Source: Prorocentrum cordatum
Lineage: Eukaryota; Sar; Dinophyceae; Prorocentrales; Prorocentraceae
Reading direction: 5' to 3'
Length of the DNA: 64,000 bases
NCBI GenBank assembly: GCA_963575745.1
Contig: CAUYUJ010003860.1
Location: 7,501-71,500, forward strand
The notes under the pieces are model-generated. The model had not been told where the DNA came from. It did no database searches and saw nothing but the letters and a program-made list of their open reading frames with translations. Below are positions 46,021-56,800 of this stretch, piece by piece; positions within the stretch are counted from its first letter, which is position 1, and each line of letters starts with the position of its first letter. Both the position numbers and the translations under genes were made by a program.

Positions 46021-48036
46021 TTACAGGGCTTCACTAACTTCTTTAGGATGTGCTGCGATATCGGCTTTGGTGAGTAGGTCGTCTTCCTTGACTACCACAG
46101 CACGTTTAGCAGCCGATGATACATATACTCTCATCGTTGCGACCACGTCTGTTTCAAGCTGTGCAAGTTGGGTCTGATCCAACACTACCTTTGACATTTC
46201 TGGCGCGAAACATTGCTCAACATAGGGACCATGTTCACCACTGTCAAGAGAATAGCCCTCGTCAGGTGTAGTCGAGCATAGAGGGATAATACAGGGTTCT
46301 TGGAGTTCAGGCTCGTCCCCGAGCATCTCCGACACTACGGTATCCCCCTCGTCCACGGATGCTGAGACCAAGACACATTGGTCGGGCAGCATGGTTGTTG
46401 GGACGCAGTAGAGATAGTCGTCGATAACCGTTGTGGGATGAAGGTCCATGCGGAACTCATCGTACCACTCCTCCATCATCATAGCCTCGATGTCGTGTTC
46501 CTCGCTTTCTTCGTAGATTGTAGACAGGCGACCTTCACTTGGTGATGCAGCGCCTGGGGTGTCTGGAGGAGGCCTGTCTCCAGGCTGGTCGTGTTCTCCA
46601 GACGTTGTGCCCAAGTGCTGATACTTGGCAAGGTCGTCATGCAATCCTAGGGAAGGAACTTGCGACGTCAGGCACTGGATGAGTCTGGAGTGAGTGCGAC
46701 CAGTGATTTGAGAGATGTCTAGTCCAGTGCCCACACACTCATAATAGTGGAAGGCTGGGTTAACATCATTGTCGTAGTGGATGAGTGCAGACCCTGTGGC
46801 GTACTTTACTGCAGGTAGGCTGGACACGCTCTTGGCCAGTCTCACGGCTACTACACGTTCAACTCGGAAATAATTTCGCACGAGATACTGCAGTGCAAGG
46901 TGTACGCGCGAGTGAAACTTGCTGTCGTCGGAAAGATTGAGGTTTCCTCTGTAGTCTGGAATATAGCCAAAGACTTTGGCAGGTTTCCCTGCGCCAAGGT
47001 GTGCCACATATGTTAGGACGGTTTGCATGGCCATGTTGTCCATGCCAAGTTCCCTGGTAAGAAGGCATTCAATATATAGCGTGTGGCGAGCATCAGGGTA
47101 CATCACAATTACCTCACGCGATCCTGCCTTGACGACGACGTGTCCTCGTTCAGGCACGTTGCGGATCACAGGAAACGGGCCATTCCAGCCTCCATGGTCG
47201 TCCTTAGTGGCTGTAGGTCGGTGATGATCGACCAAGTCCCCAGCTGAGTAAAGGCGAGCACCATCTGGGGCCGTCTTAGCCCTGAGAGCACGATTTGTCT
47301 TAGCTGCCCCCGTGGCTTGAGTTATTGCTTCCAGGCTAACTTCTCTCACGCGGCGTTCCCGTTCGTGGCCGGACGTCTCGGGTCCCTTAGGGAAGTCAGG
47401 GGTGTCGAGGTCAGGAAGAAAAGAGGGCTGTCGCCCAGTGTGTGCTTGGTACGGCGATACTCCGCTGTAAAACGTAAGAGCGTTGGTGACGAAGATGCCT
47501 TCAGCCAATACTCTAGTAAATACAACGGGGATGTTGTGTCTGTTCAGCTCTTCCTCAACCATATGGAGAGCGCCCCCAAGAATGCCGTTGCGTGACTCGA
47601 TCGAGGTCGCGTGTTGGCCAAGCGCTCGGATACGAAGTGTCGTACCCTTCTTCGCCATCATGGCCTTGGCAGTGTCATTGTTGAGGGCGCCTTCTACATC
47701 TGAATATAAGACTTTGAAGGGTCCATGGTAGGCAATCCAGCAGTAGTGGTAGGCGTCGAGTATAGTGTCACGTTCTCTATCAGAAATCGCTTGGCCTGCT
47801 GCCAGGCGGATACATCGGTCCATAATATGAAATATGGTTCGTTTCTTGTAAAACATGAGATCTACTTCGCCTTCGTCAAACCAATTTCCAGGAAGGCTTA
47901 CGGAAGGTAGCGTAGAATTACCTGGACGTTCCCATGCTCTACATTCCCGACATGTGTCACAGATTTCTTTGATCATATTTAATCGAAAGTTATCCAGTCC
48001 CACTTTGTCACCTTGGGTTCCTTCGCATGATACCAC
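46021..48036 (-). CDS. Ty1/copia integrase (polyprotein fragment)
   Basis: Inserts element DNA into the genome. In this 671-residue frame, C26-C29 (CDTCRECRAW) complete the HHCC zinc domain whose histidines are in LHLRWYHA at the end of the preceding frame. The rve core carries the catalytic triad D59 (VDLMFYKK), D113 (LYSDVEG) and E147 (SIESRNG), with 33 residues between the last two. NALTFYSGVSPYQAHTGRQP near 210-230 is the usual copia core end. Residues ~300-671 are an acidic linker towards reverse transcriptase. Hairpins at 46311, 46572 and 46979 lie in the linker. The frame closes at a single TAA followed directly by in-frame RT sequence. Confidence 0.93.
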   Translation of the reverse strand: MVSCEGTQGDKVGLDNFRLNMIKEICDTCRECRAWERPGNSTLPSVSLPGNWFDEGEVDLMFYKKRTIFHIMDRCIRLAAGQAISDRERDTILDAYHYCWIAYHGPFKVLYSDVEGALNNDTAKAMMAKKGTTLRIRALGQHATSIESRNGILGGALHMVEEELNRHNIPVVFTRVLAEGIFVTNALTFYSGVSPYQAHTGRQPSFLPDLDTPDFPKGPETSGHERERRVREVSLEAITQATGAAKTNRALRAKTAPDGARLYSAGDLVDHHRPTATKDDHGGWNGPFPVIRNVPERGHVVVKAGSREVIVMYPDARHTLYIECLLTRELGMDNMAMQTVLTYVAHLGAGKPAKVFGYIPDYRGNLNLSDDSKFHSRVHLALQYLVRNYFRVERVVAVRLAKSVSSLPAVKYATGSALIHYDNDVNPAFHYYECVGTGLDISQITGRTHSRLIQCLTSQVPSLGLHDDLAKYQHLGTTSGEHDQPGDRPPPDTPGAASPSEGRLSTIYEESEEHDIEAMMMEEWYDEFRMDLHPTTVIDDYLYCVPTTMLPDQCVLVSASVDEGDTVVSEMLGDEPELQEPCIIPLCSTTPDEGYSLDSGEHGPYVEQCFAPEMSKVVLDQTQLAQLETDVVATMRVYVSSAAKRAVVVKEDDLLTKADIAAHPKEVSEAL

Positions 48037-49199
48037 CGTAAGTGCAATTTACGGAGTTCCTTTTTGACTGCGTGAGGTTCGTGACTACGGAGGTTCTGCA
48101 GACTGCGTTGGATGTCAAATCTCGTCCAGTCGGGCAGTCGTGGAGCCCCTGAGCCGGTTGAGGCAAGAGGGTTCCTCGTAGCTCTCCGCAGTCGGTCTCC
48201 TTCGTCAACTGTATCTGGTGGTGGAGGTACGCCTTGTAGGCGGCCACGGCGGGCCGCTACTTGTGGCGGCTCGCCCGAAGACGCGGAGGGCGCGTTTCCA
48301 CGCTCGGGCGCGTCTCGCAGTATGTCGCAACTGCTGGCGCCAGATGTAAGATCAGCATTCCCGAAGGCTCGTGGTCGTGGTGGCCTGGCGCGAGCGCCCT
48401 GACGGCCACCCGATGCCGAAGCTTGGCCCTCCCCAGGCTCGGGTAAGGGTTTCCACCAAGCTGGCACATTGCGGCCCTCGGGATCATGATCATCTGGGAG
48501 TTTGAATGGCTCAGCAAAACGGCATTTGCCGGGCTCAGTGTCGAGGTGGTTCTTAACACCCTTGCTTCTCGTAAGATCCCTTTGGCATGCAGGACATGGC
48601 CAGTATACAGAGATAGAGTCATGATACTTACACTGTGTAGGATCTCTGTTTTGGCTGGGACTGTCCTTTCGGACATTGTCGATGCATGCTAGGCATGTAG
48701 CCACTTTTGGGATGATACGATCGCCGATGCGTCTCATACCCTCTCCTGGTTCAGCTTGATCAAGAAGGTCAGCAGGGTAAGCATGCGCAGTTCGTGCAGG
48801 CGCGTCTCCGCGCGTGTTGTCGATGGCTTTCGCCAGGTATACAGCTTCCACAAAGGCAGACTGCAGTCGTCGAGTGTATTTTTGTGCCAGTGAAAGCCCC
48901 CTGTTGCACGGTTGTGCGTGCACATGCTGACCGTTGCACTCGAGTCGCTCAAAGGGTTTAAGAATTGCCTCGTCGTTGCTGGTGATATTTGTCGGCTTCT
49001 TAATATAGTCACCAGCCGTATCTTTAAGTCCCGTCGCACATTGGTCGATGCGCACGGTCGTGATATGTGATCGGTCGGCAAGTTCTTTCCATGGAGAAAT
49101 ATCATCCACCCATGTTCCTGTGGGTTGCTCGCGTATCAACCACCTCCGCGAATTATCTTGAGTAGCAGCTATTTTACCACCGTAGGTTATGTGTGGCAA
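47979..49199 (-). CDS. Polyprotein region before integrase, zinc-binding-like (partial)
   Basis: A 406-residue frame. The C-terminus (LRKLHLRWYHAKEP) supplies the histidines of the gag-pre-integrase/integrase HHCC domain, then the frame shifts to the integrase frame. Residues 51-120 contain RIDQCATGLKD and a C88-x3-H92-x-H94-x3-C98 cluster that could bind zinc. Residues ~160-230 have more Cys and His (CLAC, CKYH, CPAC). I do not recognise these two segments as a named family and give them no function. A hairpin at 48290-48303 encodes RGNAP with one G-U pair in the stem. Confidence 0.7.
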   Translation of the reverse strand: MPHITYGGKIAATQDNSRRWLIREQPTGTWVDDISPWKELADRSHITTVRIDQCATGLKDTAGDYIKKPTNITSNDEAILKPFERLECNGQHVHAQPCNRGLSLAQKYTRRLQSAFVEAVYLAKAIDNTRGDAPARTAHAYPADLLDQAEPGEGMRRIGDRIIPKVATCLACIDNVRKDSPSQNRDPTQCKYHDSISVYWPCPACQRDLTRSKGVKNHLDTEPGKCRFAEPFKLPDDHDPEGRNVPAWWKPLPEPGEGQASASGGRQGARARPPRPRAFGNADLTSGASSCDILRDAPERGNAPSASSGEPPQVAARRGRLQGVPPPPDTVDEGDRLRRATRNPLASTGSGAPRLPDWTRFDIQRSLQNLRSHEPHAVKKELRKLHLRWYHAKEPKVTKWDWITFD

Positions 49200-49771
49200 A
49201 TCTTATTTATGATGCTGTTCCCAAGTGGTGTAGTTGGCTTTGTAGTTGTAGTAGGATGGTGGTCCTGTGGTGCGGCAGCTGGGCTTTAGCATGGCTGCTC
49301 ATACGTGGCATGCTGCGAAGTAGTGGTCTACAGCTCGCTGCACCGCGGGATCTCCCAGGTCGACACATGTGGCCTTGTCTAAGTTGCCTCCTGAGGAGAG
49401 ACCTCTTGAGAAGGCAAGCTCTGAAATGCCACCCTCACCTCCACAAAGCTCCAACATATCCACGCAATTTTTGCGACCATAGAGTAGCCACTATGCTGTA
49501 TATGTCCGCGTTCGGGCATAGATGCGGGGAGGGTAAGGAACGCGTCATCTTCCTCGTCTGAGCTAATCAGCTCGACAGGGACGTCAGTGCTCCAGGTCGC
49601 CATAAGATCCTGTCCGAGTCCTGACAAGTCGTCGCCGCAATCATCGTTTCCATCTTCAACGTGCTTTTTGATGCGGCGAGGCTTGATGCCTGCCTCCTTT
49701 TCGGCTTTGAGCCTTTCCTTCTGTTTGATACGCGACTCCGTAGGTAAGACTTGCTCGTCCTGTTCACCGGT
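49200..49771 (-). other. Polyprotein stretch broken over several frames
   Basis: The minus strand carries two short frames (about 49379-49627 and 49567-49854), one acidic (ELISSDEEDD) and one Lys/Arg-rich. Together they bridge the flanking polyprotein regions. At least two frameshifts fall here. Confidence 0.5.
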
Positions 49772-50668
49772 CTATGTGCCCATCGTCGTTGATGAGTGGG
49801 TACCTGCGTCAATCGCCAGAACCGCCAGAGTCGGGAGGGGAGAAGGACAGTCATCTATGATGACGCGTCTAGGTTTCTGTGGTGATTGAGTAGGCTCGTT
49901 TCCGAGAATGACCGGTTCCTCGGGCTGCCAGTACATCCGTGTACTGATGTTGGCAACCCCTGCAGGTAGTGGTGCACGCCAATCATATCCCGTTGGTTGA
50001 TCGGCTACTGCGATATCCTGAAAAATCGCGTTGGTATCCAGGTTAATCGTTACACGTCGGATGACATCAGACCATTTCGGTCCTCCTTTGTTGGTCGTCA
50101 CATAGTGATGTATGTTGTGATCCGTACGTGTATAGGTGTTCAAATGTATCGGCACGTTTCCGTGCGTAGTGTTGCTTCCCAGGATTCTGTCGTTGAGGTG
50201 ACGGATAAGTGCGATGCGTGTCTGGGCTCGCCACTCAGCATGTCGTACCGTTTGGCCGTGCCAATCCAATACATGTTGTGGTATCACCAGTTTGCACGCA
50301 CATGCCCACAACCTAGAGCTAATCGGTATCGATGTGGCTACCTGCATATAGGTGCCAATCGGTGTATTGTCTTGCGCATTAAATCTAATACCGAAATGAC
50401 ATAACCGCATCCGTACTACCGTCAACTTAAGATCTTCCAGAGTATCACGTATTGGAAATAACTTCCAAACGTATCCGGGGGGGGCAAACACTAGAATTTT
50501 CATGCGGAGCTTCTTGGCTTTTGTCAGAAGGTTCTGAATGCGCGACCAGTGTGGGGCCACTCTCTTTCCTGGGGTTCGTGCGTGCCAGTCACCCGGGGTA
50601 CTAACCCATATTAAAGTACAATCCCCACTGATCACCGCACCCAGGTAATCTGCGCGCACAGTCGTCAT
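49772..50668 (-). CDS. Conserved-looking polyprotein domain of unknown function
   Basis: A 298-residue frame between protease and the pre-integrase zinc region. It is not low-complexity and has ordered-looking segments: LIWVSTPGDWHARTPGK, KILVFAPPGYVWKLFPI, VVRMRLCHFGIRFN and WACACKLVIPQHVLDWHGQT. Trp, Cys and His are frequent, and hydrophobic strands alternate with charged turns, so it looks like a folded, possibly enzymatic domain. No named family is recognised. A degenerate hairpin at 49895-49906 encodes LGNEP. The upstream boundary with the protease frame is a frameshift or stop near 50670-50850, where the text still encodes PGNLP on the minus strand. Confidence 0.6.
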   Translation of the reverse strand: MTTVRADYLGAVISGDCTLIWVSTPGDWHARTPGKRVAPHWSRIQNLLTKAKKLRMKILVFAPPGYVWKLFPIRDTLEDLKLTVVRMRLCHFGIRFNAQDNTPIGTYMQVATSIPISSRLWACACKLVIPQHVLDWHGQTVRHAEWRAQTRIALIRHLNDRILGSNTTHGNVPIHLNTYTRTDHNIHHYVTTNKGGPKWSDVIRRVTINLDTNAIFQDIAVADQPTGYDWRAPLPAGVANISTRMYWQPEEPVILGNEPTQSPQKPRRVIIDDCPSPLPTLAVLAIDAGTHSSTTMGT

Positions 50669-50851
50669 GAGCTCATTGTGGGAAATGCGATCACAGATGT
50701 ATCCTCGGGTGCGGAGGTCAGCGCAAGCCTCTCTCGTATCTTCGATAACGAAAGCTTTTTCACTATGGCAGGTTGCCCGGCTGTCCTTGTTACCCCCTGG
50801 CCTCTCGGCTATCAGGCAAGGCGACGAGGGGGCAGCGTCGCCCTGCCATCT

Positions 50852-52477
50852 TCAGGATAAAGAAGATGCGCCTGCAACATCTGCCAGCATCTGGGCTTCC
50901 CTCAGATGCTGGAGCTCTGCGCTGCAGCGCGCGGTAGCCTCAGAAGCGGATTGCTCCGCAAACGTGGCCAGCATGGATAGATTATCCATCAGCTGCTTCA
51001 ATAGGCCTTTCGACCTTGCGTCGTTGACCGTCTGCAGCTCATGATTCGCGCATCCCATCACTATCTCCCGGCGGGACCGTACAGCATCCATGGGTACAAA
51101 TCCGCCATGCTGGGCCAGTGTCCTGGCTACGAAGCAATCGAACGTCTCCAGATCATCGATGCTGTCGCCTCTCATCGTCGCCTTGGCGAGTATCGCGAGC
51201 AACCCTTGAGGAAGGTTTCCCTGCAATTGTTGGCGCTCTTCCGCGGGGGGCGGCTCGCCTGTCAGCACCGTCTGGAACGATGTTGTACTTGTACTCGAGG
51301 CGGGTTGCCCCGCGGCTCCAAATCGATCACACCTGATTGACAGATGTCCTGATGGCAACTTCATTGTCGGCCTGATCTTTGAGCCCTCGGGGAGTTCCAT
51401 CTTGACCTGTCCCTTCCCAGGGAATATCAGCTTCTCCTGGCCTCGTTCGAGCACAATGATAGCGCGCTTGTCCTGCATACTGTCGAGGCCCAGGATAGCT
51501 GGCAGGTCCCTGCCACAGCCTGACACAATATTAGTCTTGTACGAGTCGAGCTGGGTCGAGCCCTGGCACTCGCAGGCAATGCTGAAGGTGCCCGCGGCAT
51601 CAGCTGGGGCCGACCCCTCGCCTACCCCGTTGATGTTCAATCGAGAACGAGGTTCAAACGCACAAGGACGATTATGTGCCTCAGCAGCCTCGACGAACTT
51701 GCGGCTCGTATTTTCTCCCATTATGATAATCTTCGAGCCCACGTCTATGAGGATTGAATTTCCACCATCCTCGAGAAATGTCTTACTCGGCTGCTTGATG
51801 TGCACTGTCTCTGACGTGCCGGCTGCGCTGTCTGGCGGGTTCCCCCGCATCTCGGTCGTACTTCTTGGCGGGTCTCCCCGCGTAGTGCTGGCACCTGGCC
51901 TTCCTGCGGCCATACGTGCCAGGTCGACGTACTGGAAGTACGACACGTTCTGGGCTTGATCGCCCTGTTCCTCCCGCCAGTTGGCATGCTCATCACGCAT
52001 GCTCGTGTACTGTTCGCGGGTAGTGCGCCGCGTCAGCGTCAAGTACGAATGAAGGGTGATGTCCTGAAGTCCCTCATTCGTAAGGTGGTCCCTGTATTGC
52101 AACCACTTGTCGAACTCATTGTTCGTGGCTGAGAGTTCGACGGCCCTGACTGCTGTTGCCGCTGTCGCCACTGAAGAATCTGAGAGGTCAAACGACTCGC
52201 TCTCAGGATTATCGGCGCCCAGCATGAACGTGGTGTGTGCATTGTCCATCTGGGTCTGGAAGTGGCGAACACGCAGTTCTCGCAGCTGTTCAGGGTCTAG
52301 TGGCAGCTCGGCCCCACCCCCACCTTGGGGTGACATCGGAGGAGCCACCTGCCCGACTCCAGGCTCGTAATGAGTCGGAAGAATCGGCACAGGTGGGGTA
52401 TTAGGCAGGTTTCCCTGCTGTGGCGCCGTCATCGGGATAAGCTGGTCGAAGTATCCCGTCTCCATCGGCGCCCTCAC
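50852..52477 (-). CDS. Retroviral-type aspartic protease region of the polyprotein
   Basis: The pepsin-like retropepsin cleaves the polyprotein. In this 541-residue frame, SILIDVGSKI at 241-250 corresponds to the LIDTGA/S active site. The catalytic D245 is kept, but the usual Thr is Val (DVG). ILGLD at 328-332 is the second retropepsin signature. Residues 1-230 are a Pro/Gln-rich linker with coiled segments, and 350-541 include a basic flap and a Gln/Glu-rich tail. Upstream, the same frame continues beyond the ATG at 52477 and is stopped by a single TAG near 52496-52498. Hairpins at 51211, 51300, 51835, 51868, 52405 and 52486 lie in or at its edge and mostly encode [RQ]-G-[ND]-x-P. Confidence 0.85.
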   Translation of the reverse strand: MRAPMETGYFDQLIPMTAPQQGNLPNTPPVPILPTHYEPGVGQVAPPMSPQGGGGAELPLDPEQLRELRVRHFQTQMDNAHTTFMLGADNPESESFDLSDSSVATAATAVRAVELSATNNEFDKWLQYRDHLTNEGLQDITLHSYLTLTRRTTREQYTSMRDEHANWREEQGDQAQNVSYFQYVDLARMAAGRPGASTTRGDPPRSTTEMRGNPPDSAAGTSETVHIKQPSKTFLEDGGNSILIDVGSKIIIMGENTSRKFVEAAEAHNRPCAFEPRSRLNINGVGEGSAPADAAGTFSIACECQGSTQLDSYKTNIVSGCGRDLPAILGLDSMQDKRAIIVLERGQEKLIFPGKGQVKMELPEGSKIRPTMKLPSGHLSIRCDRFGAAGQPASSTSTTSFQTVLTGEPPPAEERQQLQGNLPQGLLAILAKATMRGDSIDDLETFDCFVARTLAQHGGFVPMDAVRSRREIVMGCANHELQTVNDARSKGLLKQLMDNLSMLATFAEQSASEATARCSAELQHLREAQMLADVAGASSLS

Positions 52478-52560
52478 CTCCTCCGGCGGGTTCCCCCGCT
52501 ATTGGGGCTGTGCTGTCTGCCTGTCCAGCATACTGGCTGTCACTTCCTCCACCATGCTCC

Positions 52561-53853
52561 TCAACTCTCGCAGCTCCCTCGCTGCCTGTTCGGGAGCCTG
52601 AGTGACTGAGCCGGTCCATGGGAACATGACGCTATGATGCCTGGCGTGCGGCAGATAGCACATATTGGTTGTTGAGGATCTCCTTCTCGCTGATTCGCAA
52701 CATGGCCCGCCGCGTTCGAGTTCCAAGACTCCTCGTGGAACAGATGGTTGCACCTCAAGCGGTAGATGTTCTCCCTCGTCAGAAACTCCTCGAGGCATAC
52801 CGCACAGGTGTCTTCCATCCCAGTATAGATTTCCACGTCTGCCGCCCTAGGGTACACCCGCCGCTGCCGCTCCAGGACTGTTTCGGAGCCCAGGAAAGCA
52901 GCTGGAGGATCTCCTGCGGGGGCCAGTACCTCCGGCGCTACGGCAACCACTGCTGGAGGAGCTGCCACTGTGGAGGCTGCGGGCGACATGGCTGGCGAGT
53001 TTCCTCGCATGGGCGAGCCTCTGTTCCTCGCGACTTCAAGTGCGGCTGCGCGTGCTTGGTCACGTGCACTCTGTACCGCCTGCCTGCGCCTAAAACACGC
53101 CTGCTGAGTGTGGTACGTCTGCCTGATGTAGTCTGGTACTCCCCTACTGCCTGATGATATCGAGTGGGCAGTAGACTGGACGGCCACCTCTGGCGTCGTC
53201 GGTGCAGGCATGAAAGCCATGTGCGGGCACATGGACTGATCACTGCAGCGCACATTCGTGAGGCTATGAAACTGATCCGCCGTCTCGCGAACAAATCTGT
53301 TCGGGACTCTAGACCCATCTGGGTACAGTGGCGGATCCATTGGTGCTGGCGCTGGCCCCTGGCCATGAGCCATGCTCGGATGAGCATTGAAGGCCGGGAT
53401 CAAGGCCCGTTGCCGAGCAGGGTCAAATGGATTCGGACCTTCTGGCTCCCAGGACCAGGCTGGCCTCCACCTCTGACCGCTCGGGTGGGGCAGGTTGTGA
53501 CTCTGCACCTGTTGTACCGCAGCTGCCACCCTTGCGCGGTAGTCATCAGGCACTCCAGCAGCAGTGGTTTGGCCAGCAAAAGGTCGGTGGTGTACTAGAG
53601 TGCCAGGCAAGTTTCCCTGCAGACTCGTTGGCGCGCCCGGTGGCATCATGCTCAAAAGAGCTGTGCCATGCTCAGCTCTGGCCGCGGCAATCCGCTCCAT
53701 GAGAGTGCCATTCGTGGCAGATCGACCAGGAGTCCCAAACGGAGACGGAGCTGGTGATGTCGCCACTGGGGTCATGCCCCTCGGTGTGTATGCTATGCGA
53801 GGGGCTCCCTGGCATCTACTCGAATCGAGCGGGCTCCCCGAAGATGCGGCCAA
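52561..53853 (-). CDS. RING-H2 finger segment of the polyprotein
   Basis: RING-H2 fingers bind two zinc ions and usually act as E3 ubiquitin ligases. In this 430-residue frame the C-terminal part shows C350-x2-C353 (TCAVCLEEF), C368-N-H370-L-F-H373, and C398-x2-C401 (ICAICRT), with a Trp after the central ligands. The ligand expected at residue 376 is Ser instead of Cys, so the second zinc site may be impaired. Residues 1-340 are Pro/Ala/Arg-rich and probably disordered. After the RING the frame drifts, and the true continuation into the protease linker is in another frame from about 52620. A RING domain is not part of a standard copia element. Confidence 0.8.
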   Translation of the reverse strand: MAASSGSPLDSSRCQGAPRIAYTPRGMTPVATSPAPSPFGTPGRSATNGTLMERIAAARAEHGTALLSMMPPGAPTSLQGNLPGTLVHHRPFAGQTTAAGVPDDYRARVAAAVQQVQSHNLPHPSGQRWRPAWSWEPEGPNPFDPARQRALIPAFNAHPSMAHGQGPAPAPMDPPLYPDGSRVPNRFVRETADQFHSLTNVRCSDQSMCPHMAFMPAPTTPEVAVQSTAHSISSGSRGVPDYIRQTYHTQQACFRRRQAVQSARDQARAAALEVARNRGSPMRGNSPAMSPAASTVAAPPAVVAVAPEVLAPAGDPPAAFLGSETVLERQRRVYPRAADVEIYTGMEDTCAVCLEEFLTRENIYRLRCNHLFHEESWNSNAAGHVANQREGDPQQPICAICRTPGIIASCSHGPAQSLRLPNRQRGSCES

Positions 53854-56800
53854 ACGTTTGCGGGTCTCCCTGCGGTTCGGGCATGTCGCTTCTGAGTCCG
53901 TTAACGGGCAGGTTTCCCTGCATGGCCTGGCGGCTACGTGTCACCATGGCGGACATAGCTCCCTGACCTGCGGCCCAGGGATCTTGCTGGCACAGTCTGT
54001 CCGCTAGCTGTTCCACCTGCTCAGGATTTAGAGCAGCCGCGATCTGATCCAGATCCGAGGTGCTGAGGACCTGCCAAGATATGGTACTAGGCCCTCGGCT
54101 TGGAGCACGGCTTGGAGCCGCGCTTTCTGCCTCACTCTCGTTGATCATGAGGATATGGTGGATTTCGGGCTGGCTTCCCAGCACTGTTGGGCTGTAATGG
54201 TCCCCTACCTCTCTTGGACCATGAACCGCATGAGGCTCATTAGCATCTCGGTCAAGAGACCATCTGTGCATAATACTAGCACTGCCCACAGTTTTCCACC
54301 TGTTCGGTGCCGTCATTATGGCAGTGGAGACGCGTGCATGGCGACTACCCATATATTCTGGGTTCCGCCATTGCTTTCCTGTGGAGAGTTCCTCCACGTA
54401 TGAAATGTAATACGGCTCAATAATGCCGTCTTTTCCTTCTGATAAGAGAACCCCATTGTCGGACCAGCAAAAGTCGATCCCGCCCTTCAGGGCTTGGTGC
54501 CAGTCCACAAAGATAACGATCTCAGAATCGGGGCCCCATCCACTCTGCACGCCGCGACGACGAAGCGCCGGAACAAAGTGGATGTGTGATCGGCCAGTCC
54601 CTCTCTTCTTGGTGTTGTGTTCTTTGCGGCAGGAAAGGCCATGCCACATGATGCCCTCAAAGGCTGTCCACCGTGCGCCGTGCATGGCAACCTCGGGGCA
54701 TGGGGCCGGTCTCCCGGCAGGATTGTCGCGCAGTACAATGTACTTGTACAGCGACCAAGGGGCCTTGAGCGTCCACGAGTGCCCTTGCGAGGCACGGATG
54801 AATATATCGGACGTGCTAGAATCTCGCACCAGGACCTTGAACTGCAGACGCTGCTTCTCCTCACCGTCCGCCTCGCGGACGTGGACGATCGCCATCATGA
54901 TGGCAGCCATCTGGTCAACCGCTCTTTGGTAGAAGGTCTCGGCGATGATCTTGGCATCATCCATTCTCGGGTTGTACCCGTCCTGTCTCGTACGTCCGTT
55001 GTGCCACGGAAACTCGTGTACGAACTCATAGAGATTGATCCATCCGTCATGATCGTCGAACGTCTCAAGGCTCCACACTGGATTGTGTGGTCTGTCAGGC
55101 GCGTGTCTGCAGATCTTGTTGAGGCATTTAGTAAGCTGCTTGAGTGTATGATTACTTCTCGGAACAAGATTTGTCTGCCTGCAGCTCTCCATGAGCGCCT
55201 CATCCACCGAGCGTATCGGTGGAAGATTCCGCAGGGCGCGTCGATCATTGATTAACGCCTGACTCCCGCTAGTAAAGGAAGTATCCCCTGGGTGGTGCAG
55301 CTTATCCTCTGGCGGGTTTCCCCGCAAGGGAGCCTCTGTCGCCGATGAGGCTGCGGCTCCTAAGGATGAGGATGCTGCGGCTGCAGCGCTTGGCGGGTCC
55401 CCCCGCAGTGTTTCTCGGCTGGCGCCGCCCGTGATCTTAGGCACCCAGGTTCCCCTAGACAGAGCACCTTCCTCCGACCTCTTGGAGCGTGTCGCCGCAG
55501 GCGAGGCCGGCGTAGGGGTAAACCCTGTACGCTCGAATGCCCTGGCCTTGCCGGCGATAGAGCCGCCACGGCTAGGCTGTCGTCTGCGGATCTCCGCGGA
55601 GTCCTGTGGTTGTTGCCTAGGGTCGGGTCTCTGTGCAGGAGCTGCACGAGTCGGTGACTTCGGCACTTCCGAAAGGGGCCTCCCCATCTGCACATCGAAC
55701 CCGAGTTCCTCTGAGCGGGTCGACGCTTTCTGTCTTTCCCCCGAAGGCGTCCTAGGTGCTCGTGCGTCACTTTTGGCCTTCGGTTGGAGTGGGGGATTAT
55801 TTACCCCTCTTTGTGACTCCAGCAGCATTTGGCGAGTTGCCTCGCGGGCGCGTTCTTCTGCTACTTGGTTGCGCTCCGTTTCTGCTGCGGCTCGCGGAAC
55901 CTCCTGTCCATCGTCATCCATCATCTCTTGCTGTTGGGCCTGACTGAAGACGCCAGGCGGGTTTCCCCGCATTCCAGGAAGACGATTGAGCGCATCTTTC
56001 TCTTCCTGGGTCATAGGCACAAGTCCCCGCGGAGGTTGGACCTCCTCGGCCGTAGAGCTCCTGTGAGCCGTGGTTCCGAGACGACGATTGACCTCGTCGA
56101 TCTCTGCTTGGGTCATAGGAACCAACGGTGGATGACCCTCCTTTGCAGGAGTGCGGCCTCTGTTCGGGCTTAAGCCCTCATTGAGACCTACAGGACACCC
56201 AGGTCTGTGTTCCTGGAATGGCTGTGAGCACGGGCCGCAGACCGCGTCTGGCCTGTAACGCTTGCGCTCCTCAATGATGGTCCGCAGCTGTTTCCGCACT
56301 GCCTCTATCTCAGGGCGACGAATGTTCGTCGCGAGCTGATAGCCACCCCGTATGGACCTGCCTTGGGCGCCCCTGTAGGCTGGGTTGCCTTTTCCAAAGG
56401 CAGAGTGCTGACCCGTTTGACGCCTAGGGTCGTTGTAGGCGAGCAACTGACCCCCTCGTCGAGAGGCATGCTCCGACGGGGCTGCTTGTCTCCATTCGCG
56501 TGGGAGCCGTGCTTGAGGGTGAGGGTCGTCCCTAAGGCGCGGATGCGAGCGAGACCTCCTGGCATTTTCATCAGATGATGCCGCCGACGTAGCCTGAGCA
56601 GGAGCCGGCGGGGGTTCCTGCGGGGCCGCAGGCGGCGCATCTTGAGCGGGCAGGTATCCCTGCTGACTGGAGTCTGGCACAATTTGCTCTTGTGCGAGTG
56701 GTAGTGCGTCAGGACTGTCTGGGTCATAGTCCACCTCCTCGTCTTGACCATTGACTTCCATCATGAAGATGGCGGTCTCGTCCTCGCACATTCCACATCC

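Noticed and set aside
47873-47935. Two further G-N codon pairs in the integrase frame (PGNS, PGNW)
   Set aside because: The surrounding bases do not form the paired arms, so they do not belong to the hairpin family on present evidence.
54617-55255. Plus-strand frame of 212 codons opposite the Tpt1-like domain
   Set aside because: Antisense shadow of a real coding region.
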